A stretch of 64,000 nucleotides of DNA from Scatophagus argus (lineage: Eukaryota > Chordata > Actinopteri > Scatophagidae): positions 3,464,055 through 3,528,054 of the forward strand of contig NC_058508.1 in NCBI RefSeq assembly GCF_020382885.2, given 5' to 3'. This document shows, piece by piece, positions 25,110 through 36,243 of the stretch. Under the pieces are notes generated by a model. The model had not been told where the DNA came from. It worked only from the letters and a program-made list of their open reading frames with translations, and searched no databases. Every line of letters begins with the position of its first letter. Position 1 is the first letter of the stretch. A program made the position numbers and the translations under genes.

Positions 25110-28100
25110 ATGGACACCCAGAGTCATGTTGTGGACAGGTTGCGGTCAGCATTTAGTTCTGGTGTCACAGTACCAGAGCAGTTCCGTCGGACTCAGCTGA
25201 CCAACCTTATGTCCTTGATCAAAGATAATGAAGAACTGATTTTAAATGCACTGCACAAGGACCTTGCCAAGGTACAACACTGCCCTTGTGCAACACACAC
25301 TACTTCTTTAACATAAACCACACCCACATATGCAAGGTATTTAAAACTCACTGTGTAATTGCTACAGTCTGCTACAGTTCAGTAATCGCTGATTTCCTTT
25401 TATCATTGATATCCTCACACATCAGCCAAAATTTGAGGCCATCCTGTCCGAGGTTGATATAGTGATCAATGAACTGCACTACGCCATCAGCAACTTGTCA
25501 AGCTGGATGAAGCTGGAGTATGTCAGCAAAAACCTGGTAGGTTTAACGATGATTTATGAATTCTAGGATTTTTTACTATTGAAACTTAGCCCCTTATTTG
25601 GTAACTTCTTTTTGTCTGACCAACAGAACAAGAGGCATTATATATAAAACTATATCGTCCAACTTTTGAAGGACTGATTACTACTCCTCATGATGAGTTA
25701 ACTGTACTTACATCTAAAAAGACAGGGTTATAAAATGTTTGGTATTTTTAACTTTTGACAGTCGCTCATTTTCTGAAGAGGTAAACGATAGTTAGGAGAT
25801 AGCCTCGCTGTCTAAGATGGTCAGTGAGGAAGCTAGCACCACCTGTGTGAAAGAGGATGATGTTGATAACAGTGAAGACAGTCTGCATGTGCTCATGTAG
25901 GAGAGAGAGAGGGAATGTGTGCATAATTTGATATGAGTAAATCAGCTTTGGGGAGGGCCCATTCATTCCTTTTCATGGGCCCAGACATTTCAATTGGAGG
26001 GCTTGTGAGCATGTTGCACTTTCAAATCACTTGTGTTGCTGTGTATTTTGTCAATTTGCAGGCCACAAAGCTAGATGACTGTTTTATACGGAGAGAACCG
26101 TTAGGAGTTGTGTTAATCATTGGGGCTTGGAACTATCCTCTTCAGCTCCTTCTCTTACCTTTGGTTGGAGCTATTGCCGCAGGTAACACCCACACTTATA
26201 TCACCAGAATATACAGTTCAGACTTGTATTAGTATTGTTTTTTTATATTACAATAAATCAAATGAAAAGTTTGTAATGTTATAAAGATCAGTATAGTAAG
26301 AACCTCACTCAGAATAAATTAGCAGCTCTGGAGTATCCTCCAGCTCCATGTAGCTTTTTAGCCTCTTTTAGCTTTTTCTTTTGGTTTTACAGATTTGCCT
26401 TGTTGACAGCTGTGGCCAGAGGCATGATCTGTTCAGAGTTGCCCAGTCTGGCCCGTACTTGTGAACACGATACACTATATTGCCAAAAGTATTCACTCAC
26501 CCATTCAAATAATTGAATTCAGGTGTTCCAATCTCGTCCATGGCCACAGGTGTATAAAATCAAGCACCTAGCCATGCAGACTGCTTCTACAAACATTTGT
26601 GAAAGAAGGGGCTGCTCTCAGGAGCTCAGTGAATTCCAGCGTGGTACTGCGATAGGATGCCACCTGTGCAACAAGTCCAGTCGTGAAATTTCCTCGCTAC
26701 TAAATATTCCACATCAACTGTCAGCGGTATCATAACAAAGTGGAGGCGACTGGAAATGACAGCACCTCAGTCACGAAGTGGTAGGCCACGTAAAACGACA
26801 GAGCGGGGTCAGCGGATGCTGAGGCGCATAGTGCGCAGAGGTCGGCAACTTTCTGCAGTCACTCGCTACAGACCTCCAAACTTCATGTGGCCTTCGGATT
26901 AGGCATCCAAGCCATACATCACCAAGTGCAATGCAAAGTGTCGGATGCAGAGGTGTAAAGCACGCCACCACTGGACAGTACTTGTCTGACTGCATTGTGC
27001 CAAGTGTGAAGATTGATTGAGGGGTGATTATGGAGTGGGGTTGTTTCTCAGGAGCTGGGCTTGGCCCTTTAGTTCCAATGAAAGGAGCTCTGAATGCTTC
27101 AGCATACCAAGAGATTTTGGACAATTCCATGCTCCCAACTTCATGGGAACAGTTCAGGGATGGCCCCTTCCTGTTCCAACATGACTGTGCACCAGTGCAC
27201 AAAGCAAGGTTTATAAAGACAGGGATGAGCGAGTTTGGTGTGGAAGAACTTGACTGGCCTGCACAGAGTCCTGACCTCAATCGATAGAACAGAACACCTT
27301 TGGGATGAAATAGAGCGAAGACTGTGAGCCAGGCCTTCTTGTCAAAACATCAGTGTCTGACCTCAAAAGTGCACTTCTGGAGAAATGGTAAAAAAATTCC
27401 CACAAACACACTCCTAAGCCTTGTGGAAAGCCTTCCCAGAAGAGTTGAAGCTGTTATAGCTGCAAAGGGTGGACTGATGTCATATTAAACCCTGTGGATT
27501 AAGAATGAGTTTTCACTTAAGTTCATATGTGGGCAAAGGCAGGTGAGCGAATACTTTTGGCAATATAGTGTATTTCAGAAAAATGGTGAGGGAATTTCTT
27601 AAACTGTGGCACAAACATCCACTTCAAGCTTCAAGCAGTAGAAATGCAGAGGACACACTTTAAGTCCGGGAGTTCATAAGCCTCACAGCCTCTGGGAAAA
27701 AGCTGCACTTCAGCCTTGTCGTTCTGGCTTTGAGGTTGCGCAGCCTTCTGCCTGAGGGGAGAGGCGTGAACAGTCTGTGTGTCGGATGGGTGGGGTCGCT
27801 GTGGCCTCACGAAACATGTCATTGGCCACAGAATTCATATGTTAATTTAACACAAATGTCTGATAGGATAAAAGAGAGGTTTCCTCTGGCCTGAACAAAT
27901 TAAGGATAATGAAGTGATATCACTTTAAATCCAAAAGGTCAGCTTCACTGTCACATCATAGTGTTCAAAAACACTTTTCTATCCGCTATTCGACACCCAA
28001 ACTCAGTAGCAGAAGGGCAGATTGTGACCTTATTTCACATTTAGTCACACACTGAATTGATGACATTGTTCCCCTTGAAACTGCTGACTGTGTAAATCTG

Positions 28101-31100
28101 CTGTGCTGTTGGGGTGAACATGTGAATGAAGCATTCACTTTTAGAATAACAGCCTCTCAGTGAAGACAGCACGTTTCTCGCTGGAATCACACGTGTTAAT
28201 GCTAACATTTCGTTTTATAATATTATTAATAATATAATATTAATAACATAACTATAGTAATTATGATGGTAATCCATATCTGTGAAAAAAGCTATTATCA
28301 AATTATATGAAAGTCATGGAATGTCTGATGTCAGCATATTGAATGTACATTTTCAGATTCTTCTGTGTGCTTTTTGTTTTTCATGAATTGAATCTCCAGC
28401 AACATTTGATGCAAGAAGAATTCCCTTAAACTCAGTTGCAGTTCATGGCTGTCTCCACAAAGCCTTGCTGTTGGTATTCTGAGTGAATAAACATGCCCTT
28501 TATAACAAAGCAGGGTTAGAGATCTAAGGAGCAACATTTAAGCCTAAAACAGCAATAAATGAGCACAAAAATGTGCAAATATAACTTGTTTGTATCTTTG
28601 CCCAGGAAACTGTGTGGTCATCAAGCCTTCAGAAGTCAGCGCTGCAACAGACAGTCTGCTAGCAGAGCTCATCCCTAAATATTTGTCTCAGGTAAAACAG
28701 GTTTTGAGGTTAAAAAAAAACAATATGCATGCATATGTATGTGTTAAGCTAGAGTTTGACACAGTGAAGCTGTCACGTACAGTAAGATGGGACTGTCATT
28801 GTGGCAGGACTGTTACGCAGTAGTCCGCGGTGGAGCAGAGGAGACCAAGGCTCTTCTGCAGAATCGCTTTGACCATATCTTCTACACAGGTAAAAGCTTA
28901 CACAGTGGATCAGATCACCACATGTGCCCAACGAGGTGTTTTTATGTCAGGAATTAATGGCCCACCAACTAACCAAAAATGACCATCAATTCATATTCTT
29001 TTGCATGCATTTTAAAGCGTTTCATAAAGCCGTAACTCTGTTTACCTGGTAATGACTAATACTTGGAACAATATTTACATGGAAGCTTTGTTTATTACTC
29101 CAGTAAATAGGATGAACCTCAGATACGACTTGGCAAAGTGATATTTCAAACACGTTTTTTGGTTCAGAAGCAGGAGTTAAGAATCCTTTCCCTTCTGACT
29201 TTTCAGTTCTGTCTTTTAGGTTCTCAGACTGTGGCGCGCAGCATCCTGCAGGCAGCCTCTGTGCACTTGACCCCAGTGACCTTGGAGCTGGGTGGCAAGT
29301 GTCCATGCATCATATATGGACGGGTGGACATTACAGCCGCTGTTCACCGCTTGGTGTGGGCCAAGTTTTTTAATGCTGGCCAGAGTTGTGTGGCTCCAGA
29401 TTATGTGCTGTGCACGCCGGGCACCCGGGACGCCCTGCTGCCTGCACTGCGCCAGACCTTCCAAGATTTCTACAGCAAAGAGCCTCAGACGAGTCCTGAC
29501 TTCTCCCGTATCGTGTCGCCCCGACACTGGACTCGACTAATGGAACTACTCGGGAGGTCCAGTGGCAAAGTTGTTGTGGGAGGAGAGAGCAATCAGGAGG
29601 ACAAATACATTGGTGAGCTTAAGAAGATTCTCCTTTTTTAAGAAGACTGCGATATTCCTTCTTCCCAGTGTTACACAGTCTCAATTAAAGGACTGAAAGG
29701 CCTGAGGAAAACAGACAAACATTTATTTGTGTTCTCCAAAAATAATGAGTAGGAAAAAAAGGGGGGAAAAATATCATGTTGTAACCACTTTTCCCCAAAA
29801 TAAAACCTTACAGTCTACTTCAGTATCAATAATCAGACAAATGTATTATCTTACATTAAAACAGCATCAGGAAATTCAGCTAAGAATGCATCTATGATTA
29901 TTTTACCTTCAGGTGAACAGTGAACAGTTCACTCATGTCTCACCTTTCTACATTACTGACAAACTGATCTCATGTCTTCATGGAGGGTAATGGACCGGCT
30001 TACAGTTGTTTTAAAGGGACAGTTCAAACCAAAATCAAAAAATATATATTTTAGAGATATCAGCTGAAGAGACAACTGCCTTATCTTGAATATAAAAGAG
30101 CTAGATGAATGAACTCAACAGCAGTGTCTCTTTCCAGAAATCATGATCCAGTTACTCAAGATAATCCTTAGACCTTGTTGTGGGCAGTTTCACATATGAA
30201 CCATTTTATTTTTATGATAAAGTTGGTTTAATGAGTTATTTGATGGTATGAAAAGAAAGTGAAACATCATCATTGTCAGCAGGTGCACGTACAGGAATTT
30301 AATCCTGCATCTCCGCCGGCCGATCACTACTGCACAGACAGGCTCTAAATGACGTCACTAGTGTAGCAGCACTCGTATCCAGGATATGTGGTCATTCATC
30401 TTTAGGTATGCCAGTGGGTGACACTGAAAGAAAAGTTCCAAGATGAAACTCCCCAGTATCTGGTCTGTGGATTTTGTTGAGTAGCCGGTTCTTGGAAAGG
30501 GATCCCGCTGTTGAGTTTTTCCAGATTTATTTCATTAGCGTAACACAAGTAAAGTGCAATCTAGTTCTGTTATATTCAAGAGAAGGCAGACATCTCTATA
30601 GCTGGTATCTCCAAAACTATAGTTATTCAGTAATAAAATGAATCCTCAAAAATACAACTTGCCTAATAGTTGTGCATACAATGTGGTGGCTCTATGGAAA
30701 TTATTTCTTCACACAGTAGTACAAATTATGTTTACTGTCACTGTACTCTCTTCAGCTCCCACAGTGGTGGTGGATGTGGCTGAAGACGACGCACTCATGC
30801 AGGAGGAGATTTTTGGCCCCATCCTGCCCATCCTCACTGTCGACTCTCTGGATGAAGGCATCAAGTTCATCAACCGCAAGGAAAAGCCACTGGCCCTCTA
30901 CGTTTTCTCAGATGAATCCTCTGTAAGAACACGGAACTCTGCAGCCTCACACATTACACCAGTATACGTATTGTCTTATGTTGTTCTTCCTTTCTAAAGG
31001 TGATAAACACAGTGCTGGAAAAGACCAGCAGTGGAGGATTCTGCTCTAATGATGGAATTATCCATATGAGCCTACCAACCCTTCCTTTTGGAGGTGTAGG

Positions 31101-32072
31101 TAGGTGTGAACCCGTGATAATACAGCTCACATTTTATATTAAGTCCTGGTTATTCCATTATAATAAAGTGAAAGAAAAATTGCAATAATAGTTGAGAGCA
31201 TGAAAAAGTCAGGCTTCAGAAAAACCCACTTTGAAGATATATGTTTAATGTACCTGAATTGCTGTATAAGACTGGAAGTGGAAAGAAAGTTACGTGAAAT
31301 TGTTATAGTGCGTGCACAGGAAGCATTTAGCTACTCTGTATTGAAGGAAAATGCATTAAAAGCTGAAGGCCACAGGACCTGATAAGGCTGTAATTAACGT
31401 GAGGAGGAAAAAAGTGTTTTTTTCTGGGAAAGCCACATTTGGCTTAACATGTGATTTTGTTTATTCAACATTGTCCACATAGCTGACTCACAGATATGAG
31501 AAAGAGAAAGACAGAAAATTTATTCCACAGACATTTGGCTTTAGATCAGTTCTGTATAGTTTAGCTGGAATTGTGGTTCCCAGTCACTTGGATTATACTG
31601 GCCCCTTCTGGTATGAATGAGGACGGTGTCTGCTCTTTAAAGATGAGTTGCAAAACTTCACCCATACACAAATATTGAGTCTGACTATTTCAGGAAACTT
31701 AACTGGCAGAGAAGAGTGTTTCTTCCATATAAATTGATTGGAAAAACTGTAGTGAAACTGTTCTCTATTTGTTTTTATGGATGAATAAACATTTCTCTAT
31801 TGTAGTGCAATGACGTAATGCCACTTTGAAACTTGAAAATCATGTCAGTTTGACTCGTGGTTTGGTTTTTACCACTCCTATCAGGTGCCAGTGGTTTTGG
31901 CAGGTACCACGGCCGCTGGGGCTTTGAGACCTTCAGCCACCAGAGGGCCTGCATGCTGCGTGGCTGGGCTTTGGAGAGACTCAACGGTCTGCGCTACCCA
32001 CCTTACCGAGAAGATAAACTGAGCTGGCTGCGCTGGACCGCCTCACCAAAAAGCAGCTGCTCAATCATGTGA
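25110..32072 (+). CDS. aldh3b1: Aldehyde dehydrogenase, ALDH3B type, with C-terminal CaaX box
   Basis: Nine coding exons: 25110-25271, 25426-25536, 26062-26182, 28606-28691, 28808-28889, 29220-29612, 30756-30922, 31000-31099, 31885-32072 (1410 nt, 469 aa; human ALDH3B1 has 468). The enzyme oxidises medium- and long-chain aliphatic aldehydes, including lipid-peroxidation products, with NAD(P)+. Catalytic residues are in place: Asn115 in AWNYP, Glu210 in TLELGGK and nucleophile Cys244 in [11 protein letters not shown]. Family signatures include [17 protein letters not shown] and [15 protein letters not shown]. The C-terminus SSCSIM fits a CaaX prenylation signal (Met last, favouring farnesyl), matching the lipid-anchored ALDH3B subfamily rather than cytosolic ALDH3A1. 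ALDH3B1 versus ALDH3B2 cannot be separated, since fish are outside that duplication. Intron 3 carries a decayed Tc1-like element. Confidence 0.95.
26471..27572 (+). mobile_element. Decayed Tc1/mariner-like DNA transposon
   Basis: About 1.1 kb in intron 3 of the ALDH3B gene. Terminal inverted repeats begin CACTATATTGCCAAAAGTAT at 26473, with the complement ending at 27570, flanked by the TA target duplication (26471-26472 and 27571-27572). Fragments of a Tc1-type transposase lie in plus-strand frames: an N-terminal piece around 26523-26735, and the DDE core at 27024-27287 with [17 protein letters not shown] and WPAQSPDLN. Stops and frameshifts break the reading frame, and the element is shorter than the usual ~1.6 kb, so it is internally deleted and inactive. 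Confidence 0.85.
27605..27820. repeat. Dispersed teleost repeat fragment
   Basis: Non-coding sequence whose core (CTCACAGCCTCTGGGAAAAAG, then CTTCTGCCTGAGGGGAGAGG) I recognise as part of a repeat scattered through many fish genomes. It lies directly after the Tc1-like element in the same intron. Family name and boundaries are uncertain. Confidence 0.4.
30015..30375. mobile_element. MITE-like dispersed repeat, copy B (ALDH3B intron 6)
   Basis: Begins near AGGGACAGTTCAAACC and contains the block shared with the copy at 11615-11990 (CTTTCCAGAAATCATG, CAGTTACTCAAGATAATCC). It has no coding capacity. The shared order of sequence blocks shows the two belong to one family. Confidence 0.55.
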
Positions 32073-33095
32073 TGAGAGGTAAGGTGTGTGTGTGTGTGTG
32101 TGTGTGATAGAGAGTGACAGTAAAGCTTTATTTGTTTTAAATCTGTTGAGAAGGCTGTTTGTGTGCATTAACATACTGGGTGCTGTTGCCCTGTTTTGTG
32201 CATTTTTCATCATGCAGGTTGATCTCCCAAGGCAGACTTCTACAACATTAAAAATGCTTTTGTATCTGCTGTGTTTTTAGAAGATATCCTATTTTCTCCT
32301 GCCTGTGAGAAAAATCCTTTTCCTTTTCTCTATGACTTCTTTGTAGGCACATATTTCACTTTCAGAGTTCATGTATTCTTGTGAGTATAACAGATTATGG
32401 ACAGACAGACAAGTCTGTTATTTTATTGACTAAACTTTGTCTGAACAGACTCAAATAAATAAATATTAAATATAAATTATTAAATAAGAAACTGCTTATC
32501 TTTATCCTCTTACACAGAAATCTTTATGTGGTGAGAACGATGTTTGAATGTTTGGAATAACATCATTGTTTTGGAAATGTTTTGTATTGTTTTGATCGAT
32601 TCATGTATTTTCTCTTTCATGTTGAGGGGTATTTAGACGTGTATTTAGACGTGTTCGTGACTGTATTTTAATTTTTTCCATTTGTTATGAAATTCTTTAA
32701 ATAAATTTGATATTTTACAAACCTTTTTTTGAAAGTTGCTTCTCTCACAGCCCTTACAAGACAGTACATATTTATTTACAAGATGTGTAATGCTAAGGCA
32801 TTACAAGGTAGGTATTAAGGTAGTATTGTTCTGTGTATTAACTGGAAAATATGTGATTCACAAAAAACATCCTTTTCATTGGTAGTTTTCCCACTAATAC
32901 ACATAATACAAGACAGACAACACTGACATAAACAATCATGTAAAACGATATTGCAATAAGAAACGTGTTTGTGTGTGTTATTAATTCCAAATGACAGATT
33001 TACAGTACAGTTCAATTGTATTATTATTTGAATTGTAATTCAAAATTAGATTCACGGTTGACCATCTCTACGGTGACATTTAAAGAGTTTCCTTC
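32073..33095. other. ALDH3B 3' UTR and downstream intergenic DNA
   Basis: Starts with a GT microsatellite (32084-32106) immediately after the stop codon, so the ALDH3B 3' UTR carries a dinucleotide repeat. AATAAA signals lie at 32454-32459 and 32700-32705; the second is followed by a T-rich stretch and is the likelier 3' end. No further gene is seen. Confidence 0.5.
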
Positions 33096-33228
33096 CAACC
33101 ATCCATCAATCCTTTTTCTTCCGCTTTATCCAAGACCGCGTCGCGGGGGCAGCAGCTTGAGCAGGGATGTTCAGACTTCCCTCTCCCTGGACTCTTCCTC
33201 CAGCTCGTCCGGGTAGACCCCAAGGCGA
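33096..33228. repeat. Dispersed teleost repeat fragment
   Basis: A GC-richer island (core GGGGGCAGCAGCTTGAGCAG, then CTTCCCTCTCCCTGGACTC) in AT-rich surroundings, recognised as part of a repeat common in fish, probably a retroelement tail. It has no open frame of significance. Confidence 0.4.
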
Positions 33229-33289
33229 GGAAGCTGTGTTAGTAACATGCTTTAATGGGACATAAATGTGTGCAGAAGGAGATTTTTCA

Positions 33290-33729
33290 TTTCGTTTTTT
33301 CGTTTCGTTTCTTCGTTTGTTTTATTTATATTATTTGTTTGTTCTATTTATATTATTTGTTTGTTTTATTTATATTATTTGTTTTGTTTATATTATTCAT
33401 TTGTTTTATTTTTCTTTATTTTTCTTTTTTTCTTGCCTTTAAAATTCTGTTTCCCCCCCCAAAAATACCCCTGGCTTTATGACACCCCCCACCCACCTCT
33501 CCTTGGCCCCTTACCCCCCTCTTTTTTTCTTTTTTTTAACTTTTTTTCTTGCCTTTAAAGTTTTTGCTTTCCCCCCAAAATACCCCTGGCTTCATGAAAC
33601 CCCCTTTTTCTTTATTTACTTTTCTTCTTGCCTTTAAAATTCTGTTTTTGTTTGTTTGTTTTATTTATATTATTTGTTTGTTTTATTTTTCTTCATTTTT
33701 CTTTTTTTCTTGCCTTTAAAATTCTGCCC

Positions 33730-33761
<32 letters not shown>

Positions 33762-34235
33762 ACCCCTGGCTTCATGACAACCCCCCACCCACTTCTCCTT
33801 GACCCCTTACCCCCCTCTTTTTTCTTTTTTTTTTTTACTTTTTTCCTGCCTTTAAAATTTTTTCCCCCTTGAATTTTCTGTTTTCTTTAGCCTTTTTTTG
33901 GCTTTTTTTGTTTAAAAATTGTGCATTTACCCCTTTTTCCACCTCTGAAGTTTTTTTCTCCTTTTTTCCTTAGCGTTAGAATTCTGTTTTTCCCTTCTAA
34001 AATAGCCCTGGCTTCATGACCCCTCCCCACCCCTGTTCCTGGCCCCTGACGTGGTTCCTAATCTGAACCCCACCCCTCCTTGAATTTTATTATTTATTTT
34101 TTGTATTTATTTTATTATGATTTTTTTATCCTTTTATTGGGCTTTTTTCCCTTCTAAAATACCTCAAAATGTTAAAATACAATTTTCATTCCATCCACCT
34201 TTTTGTGTTGCTGAGTAGATAATTTTTTTCTTCTT
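33290..34235. repeat. Low-complexity pyrimidine-rich degenerate tandem array
   Basis: On the plus strand this is almost all T and C. A module built from CTTGCCTTTAAAATTCTG, a C run, an A run and TACCCCTGGCTTCATGA recurs at about 33434, 33551, 33631 and 33708, with looser copies to 34020. Between modules are TTTATTTATATTATTTGTTTG repeats (33320-33410 and 33655-33680). It includes an uninterrupted run of 24 C (33727-33750) followed by 10 A. No protein coding is credible here. Confidence 0.8.
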
Positions 34236-34239
34236 TTTT

Positions 34240-36243
34240 TTAATTCTGTGATTTTGTTGGAATGGGTGGGAGATGTAATTGCTGCTTGGTGAGCTTGGTT
34301 TCTTCAGGGTTGTGACTGGGCAATGGTGGATTTGCAATGGGCGGGAGGAGAGGTGGCTTTGGATTTATTTTGCCTCTCTCCATTGCAAGTCGGGTTTGTT
34401 GGTTAATTTTTGTCAGGTTTCTGCGTCGCTGCATGGCGGTTGTGACTGTGTGACTCCCGCCACAGGTCCGTCCCACAGACGGTTGACTAGCCCTCACGGT
34501 GTTGCTTGTCTGGGGCTCCTTTCTACTGCCAGAGTTGGCTACCTCAGAGTTATGGTGCTTAGGTCTGCAGATGTATTTGACAACAGGTCTATTACATGAC
34601 AGGCAGTGAAATCTGTCCACGAGATGTTTTTTCAGACCAGCAGCATCGTTAAGTTCGGGTGGTTCCTGAGCCCGCAGTTTCTCCTGGATATCCTTCCAGT
34701 GGATTTCCAATTGTTTTTTAAAAACTGTGTCTAACTCAATCCTGTCCAACTTTGAGTCCATTTCATTGGAAATTTTCTCAATGATTTTGTGCCAGTCCTG
34801 CTCATGGCAAGTCACCCTGGTCAGCAGTTCATGAAACAAGGTGTTGAGTTTCTCTGTCACAATATCAAACTGCTGACAGTTCACTTTACCTTCTAAATCA
34901 ATTTCTGTATCATATTTGTCAGCTTTCTTCTCTTCCAGTTTCTTTATTCTTTTAAATAATTCCTGGATCTGGTTCTGATTTTGATCTGGTAGTGATCCAT
35001 CTGTTGTTCTCTCCTCAGGTAAAGCCTTTTTAGATGTCTGCTGCTTCGTGGCTTTTTCCAATTTCTGGACAGACCCCATGAGGAAGTTTAATTGTTGCCT
35101 TAACTCATGAGAGATTTTGCTGTCCCTGTTTTTGTTGTCAGTTGTCAGGCTGTCTATCAAAGTTCTCTGCTCTTTGAGTTGATCCATTATGTCAGTTGAT
35201 GTATCCTGTAGAGCACTGTTAGTAATGAGCTCTCTGACGTCTGTCACACAAGCTTCCAACTTGCAGAACCTCTCTTCCACGTTGCTTGGGACATCTGTCA
35301 TTGAAACAGGTGTAGAAACTGAGGAAGAACTAGGAGCTGGCAGCTCGTTCCTCATGTTGTCTATCTGACAGCGGAGTTCCTGAATCTCTTCCTTCAAATT
35401 GTTATTTTGTTGGCGGAGTTTCTCAAACTCTTTTTTGTGGTAGCACTGCTTAATCTCCTCCTTCTTGTTGGATTTTCTGAGGCCAAGCTCTTTAGTCTCA
35501 TCCCTCATACTGACATTGTCCCTGCGGAGCTCCTCAATCTCATCCCTCATACTGAAATTGTCCCCGCGGAGCTCTTTAATCTCATCCCTCATACTGAAAT
35601 TGTCCCCGCGGAGCTCTTTAATCTCATCCCTCATACTGAAATTGTCCCCGCGGAGCTCTTTAATCTCATCCCTCATACTGAAATTGTCCCCGCGGAGCTC
35701 TTTAATCTCATCCCTCATACTGAAATTGTCCCCGCGGAGCTCTTTAATCTCATCCCTCATACTGAAATTGTCCCCGCGGAGCTCTTTAATCTCATCCCTC
35801 ATACTGAAATTGTCCCCGCGGAGCTCTTTAATCTCATCCCTCATACTGAAATTGTCCCCGCGGAGCTCCTCAATCTCATCCTTCATAGCACAATTTTCTT
35901 GGCAAAGCTTCTTAATTTCATCCATACAATCATTGTTTTGGTAGAGCTTCTTCATCTCATCCTCCATGTTGTCTTTCTGGGGTTCATTCTCATCCTTCAT
36001 ACTTTTGATCTGTTGTCGGAGTTCATTCATTTCTTCCTGGAGTTTATCATTTTTTTTGTGGAGCTCCTGCATGAGCATCAGGTCCTTTGACGTTCCATCC
36101 TGGCAGTATTGGATGGGGGGCTGGTTGCTCTCCTGGCTGGCTGGTGCCTGTGGCATATCCAGCCTCTTCAAGATTGCTTCATACAGGTCATCAGTGGAAG
36201 ACTTGTGTCTCTTCAATATGTCACGGAAGTCTGTTTCCATCAT
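34240..36243 (-). CDS. Intronless coiled-coil protein with QRICH2/C16orf96-like C-terminal domain
   Basis: One uninterrupted 667-aa ORF. Residues 50-330 are predicted coiled coil, dominated by eight near-identical 14-residue units (GDNFSMRDEIKELR, about residues 128-240) with degenerate units on both sides. Each unit is two heptads: Asn3/Met6/Ile10/Leu13 fall on a/d positions. Residues about 430-570 (with VNCQQFDIVTEKLN, CHEQDWHKIIEKI, LDRIELD and DRFHCLSCNRPV) resemble the DUF4795 region of QRICH2 and C16orf96, recognised from memory. The tail is basic and proline-rich. QRICH2 acts in sperm flagella; a flagellar role here is only inference. QRICH2 is multi-exon in mammals, so a single-exon copy suggests a retrogene or fish-specific derivative. 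An A-rich stretch follows the stop codon. The start at 36243 has A at -3; an in-frame ATG follows directly. Confidence 0.8.
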   Translation of the reverse strand: MMETDFRDILKRHKSSTDDLYEAILKRLDMPQAPASQESNQPPIQYCQDGTSKDLMLMQELHKKNDKLQEEMNELRQQIKSMKDENEPQKDNMEDEMKKLYQNNDCMDEIKKLCQENCAMKDEIEELRGDNFSMRDEIKELRGDNFSMRDEIKELRGDNFSMRDEIKELRGDNFSMRDEIKELRGDNFSMRDEIKELRGDNFSMRDEIKELRGDNFSMRDEIKELRGDNFSMRDEIEELRRDNVSMRDETKELGLRKSNKKEEIKQCYHKKEFEKLRQQNNNLKEEIQELRCQIDNMRNELPAPSSSSVSTPVSMTDVPSNVEERFCKLEACVTDVRELITNSALQDTSTDIMDQLKEQRTLIDSLTTDNKNRDSKISHELRQQLNFLMGSVQKLEKATKQQTSKKALPEERTTDGSLPDQNQNQIQELFKRIKKLEEKKADKYDTEIDLEGKVNCQQFDIVTEKLNTLFHELLTRVTCHEQDWHKIIEKISNEMDSKLDRIELDTVFKKQLEIHWKDIQEKLRAQEPPELNDAAGLKKHLVDRFHCLSCNRPVVKYICRPKHHNSEVANSGSRKEPQTSNTVRASQPSVGRTCGGSHTVTTAMQRRRNLTKINQQTRLAMERGKINPKPPLLPPIANPPLPSHNPEETKLTKQQLHLPPIPTKSQN
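35485..35905 (-). repeat. 42-bp coding minisatellite (8 near-identical units)
   Basis: The plus-strand word GTCCCCGCGG recurs every 42 bp from about 35560 to 35854, eight times, with almost no differences between units; more divergent units flank the block. The period is an exact multiple of three, so it keeps the frame of the minus-strand ORF and adds 14 residues per unit. Near-identity points to recent expansion or homogenisation; copy number probably varies between individuals. Confidence 0.92.

Noticed and set aside
26771-27280. Minus-strand 169-aa ORF
   Set aside because: Antisense of the decayed Tc1-like transposase; no independent similarity.
29216-29527. Minus-strand 103-aa ORF
   Set aside because: Antisense shadow of the large ALDH3B exon 29220-29612.
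33255-33558. Plus-strand ORFs rich in Phe, Leu and Ile
   Set aside because: Pure low-complexity T-rich translation of a degenerate repeat array.
35485-35905. Possible CRISPR-like array
   Set aside because: Units are contiguous with no unique spacers, the frame is coding, and the genome is a vertebrate.
35407-36090. Plus-strand 227-aa ORF with a repeated LFNLIPHTEIVPAE unit
   Set aside because: It is the antisense shadow of the 42-bp coding repeat; the minus frame is three times longer and carries a recognisable domain.
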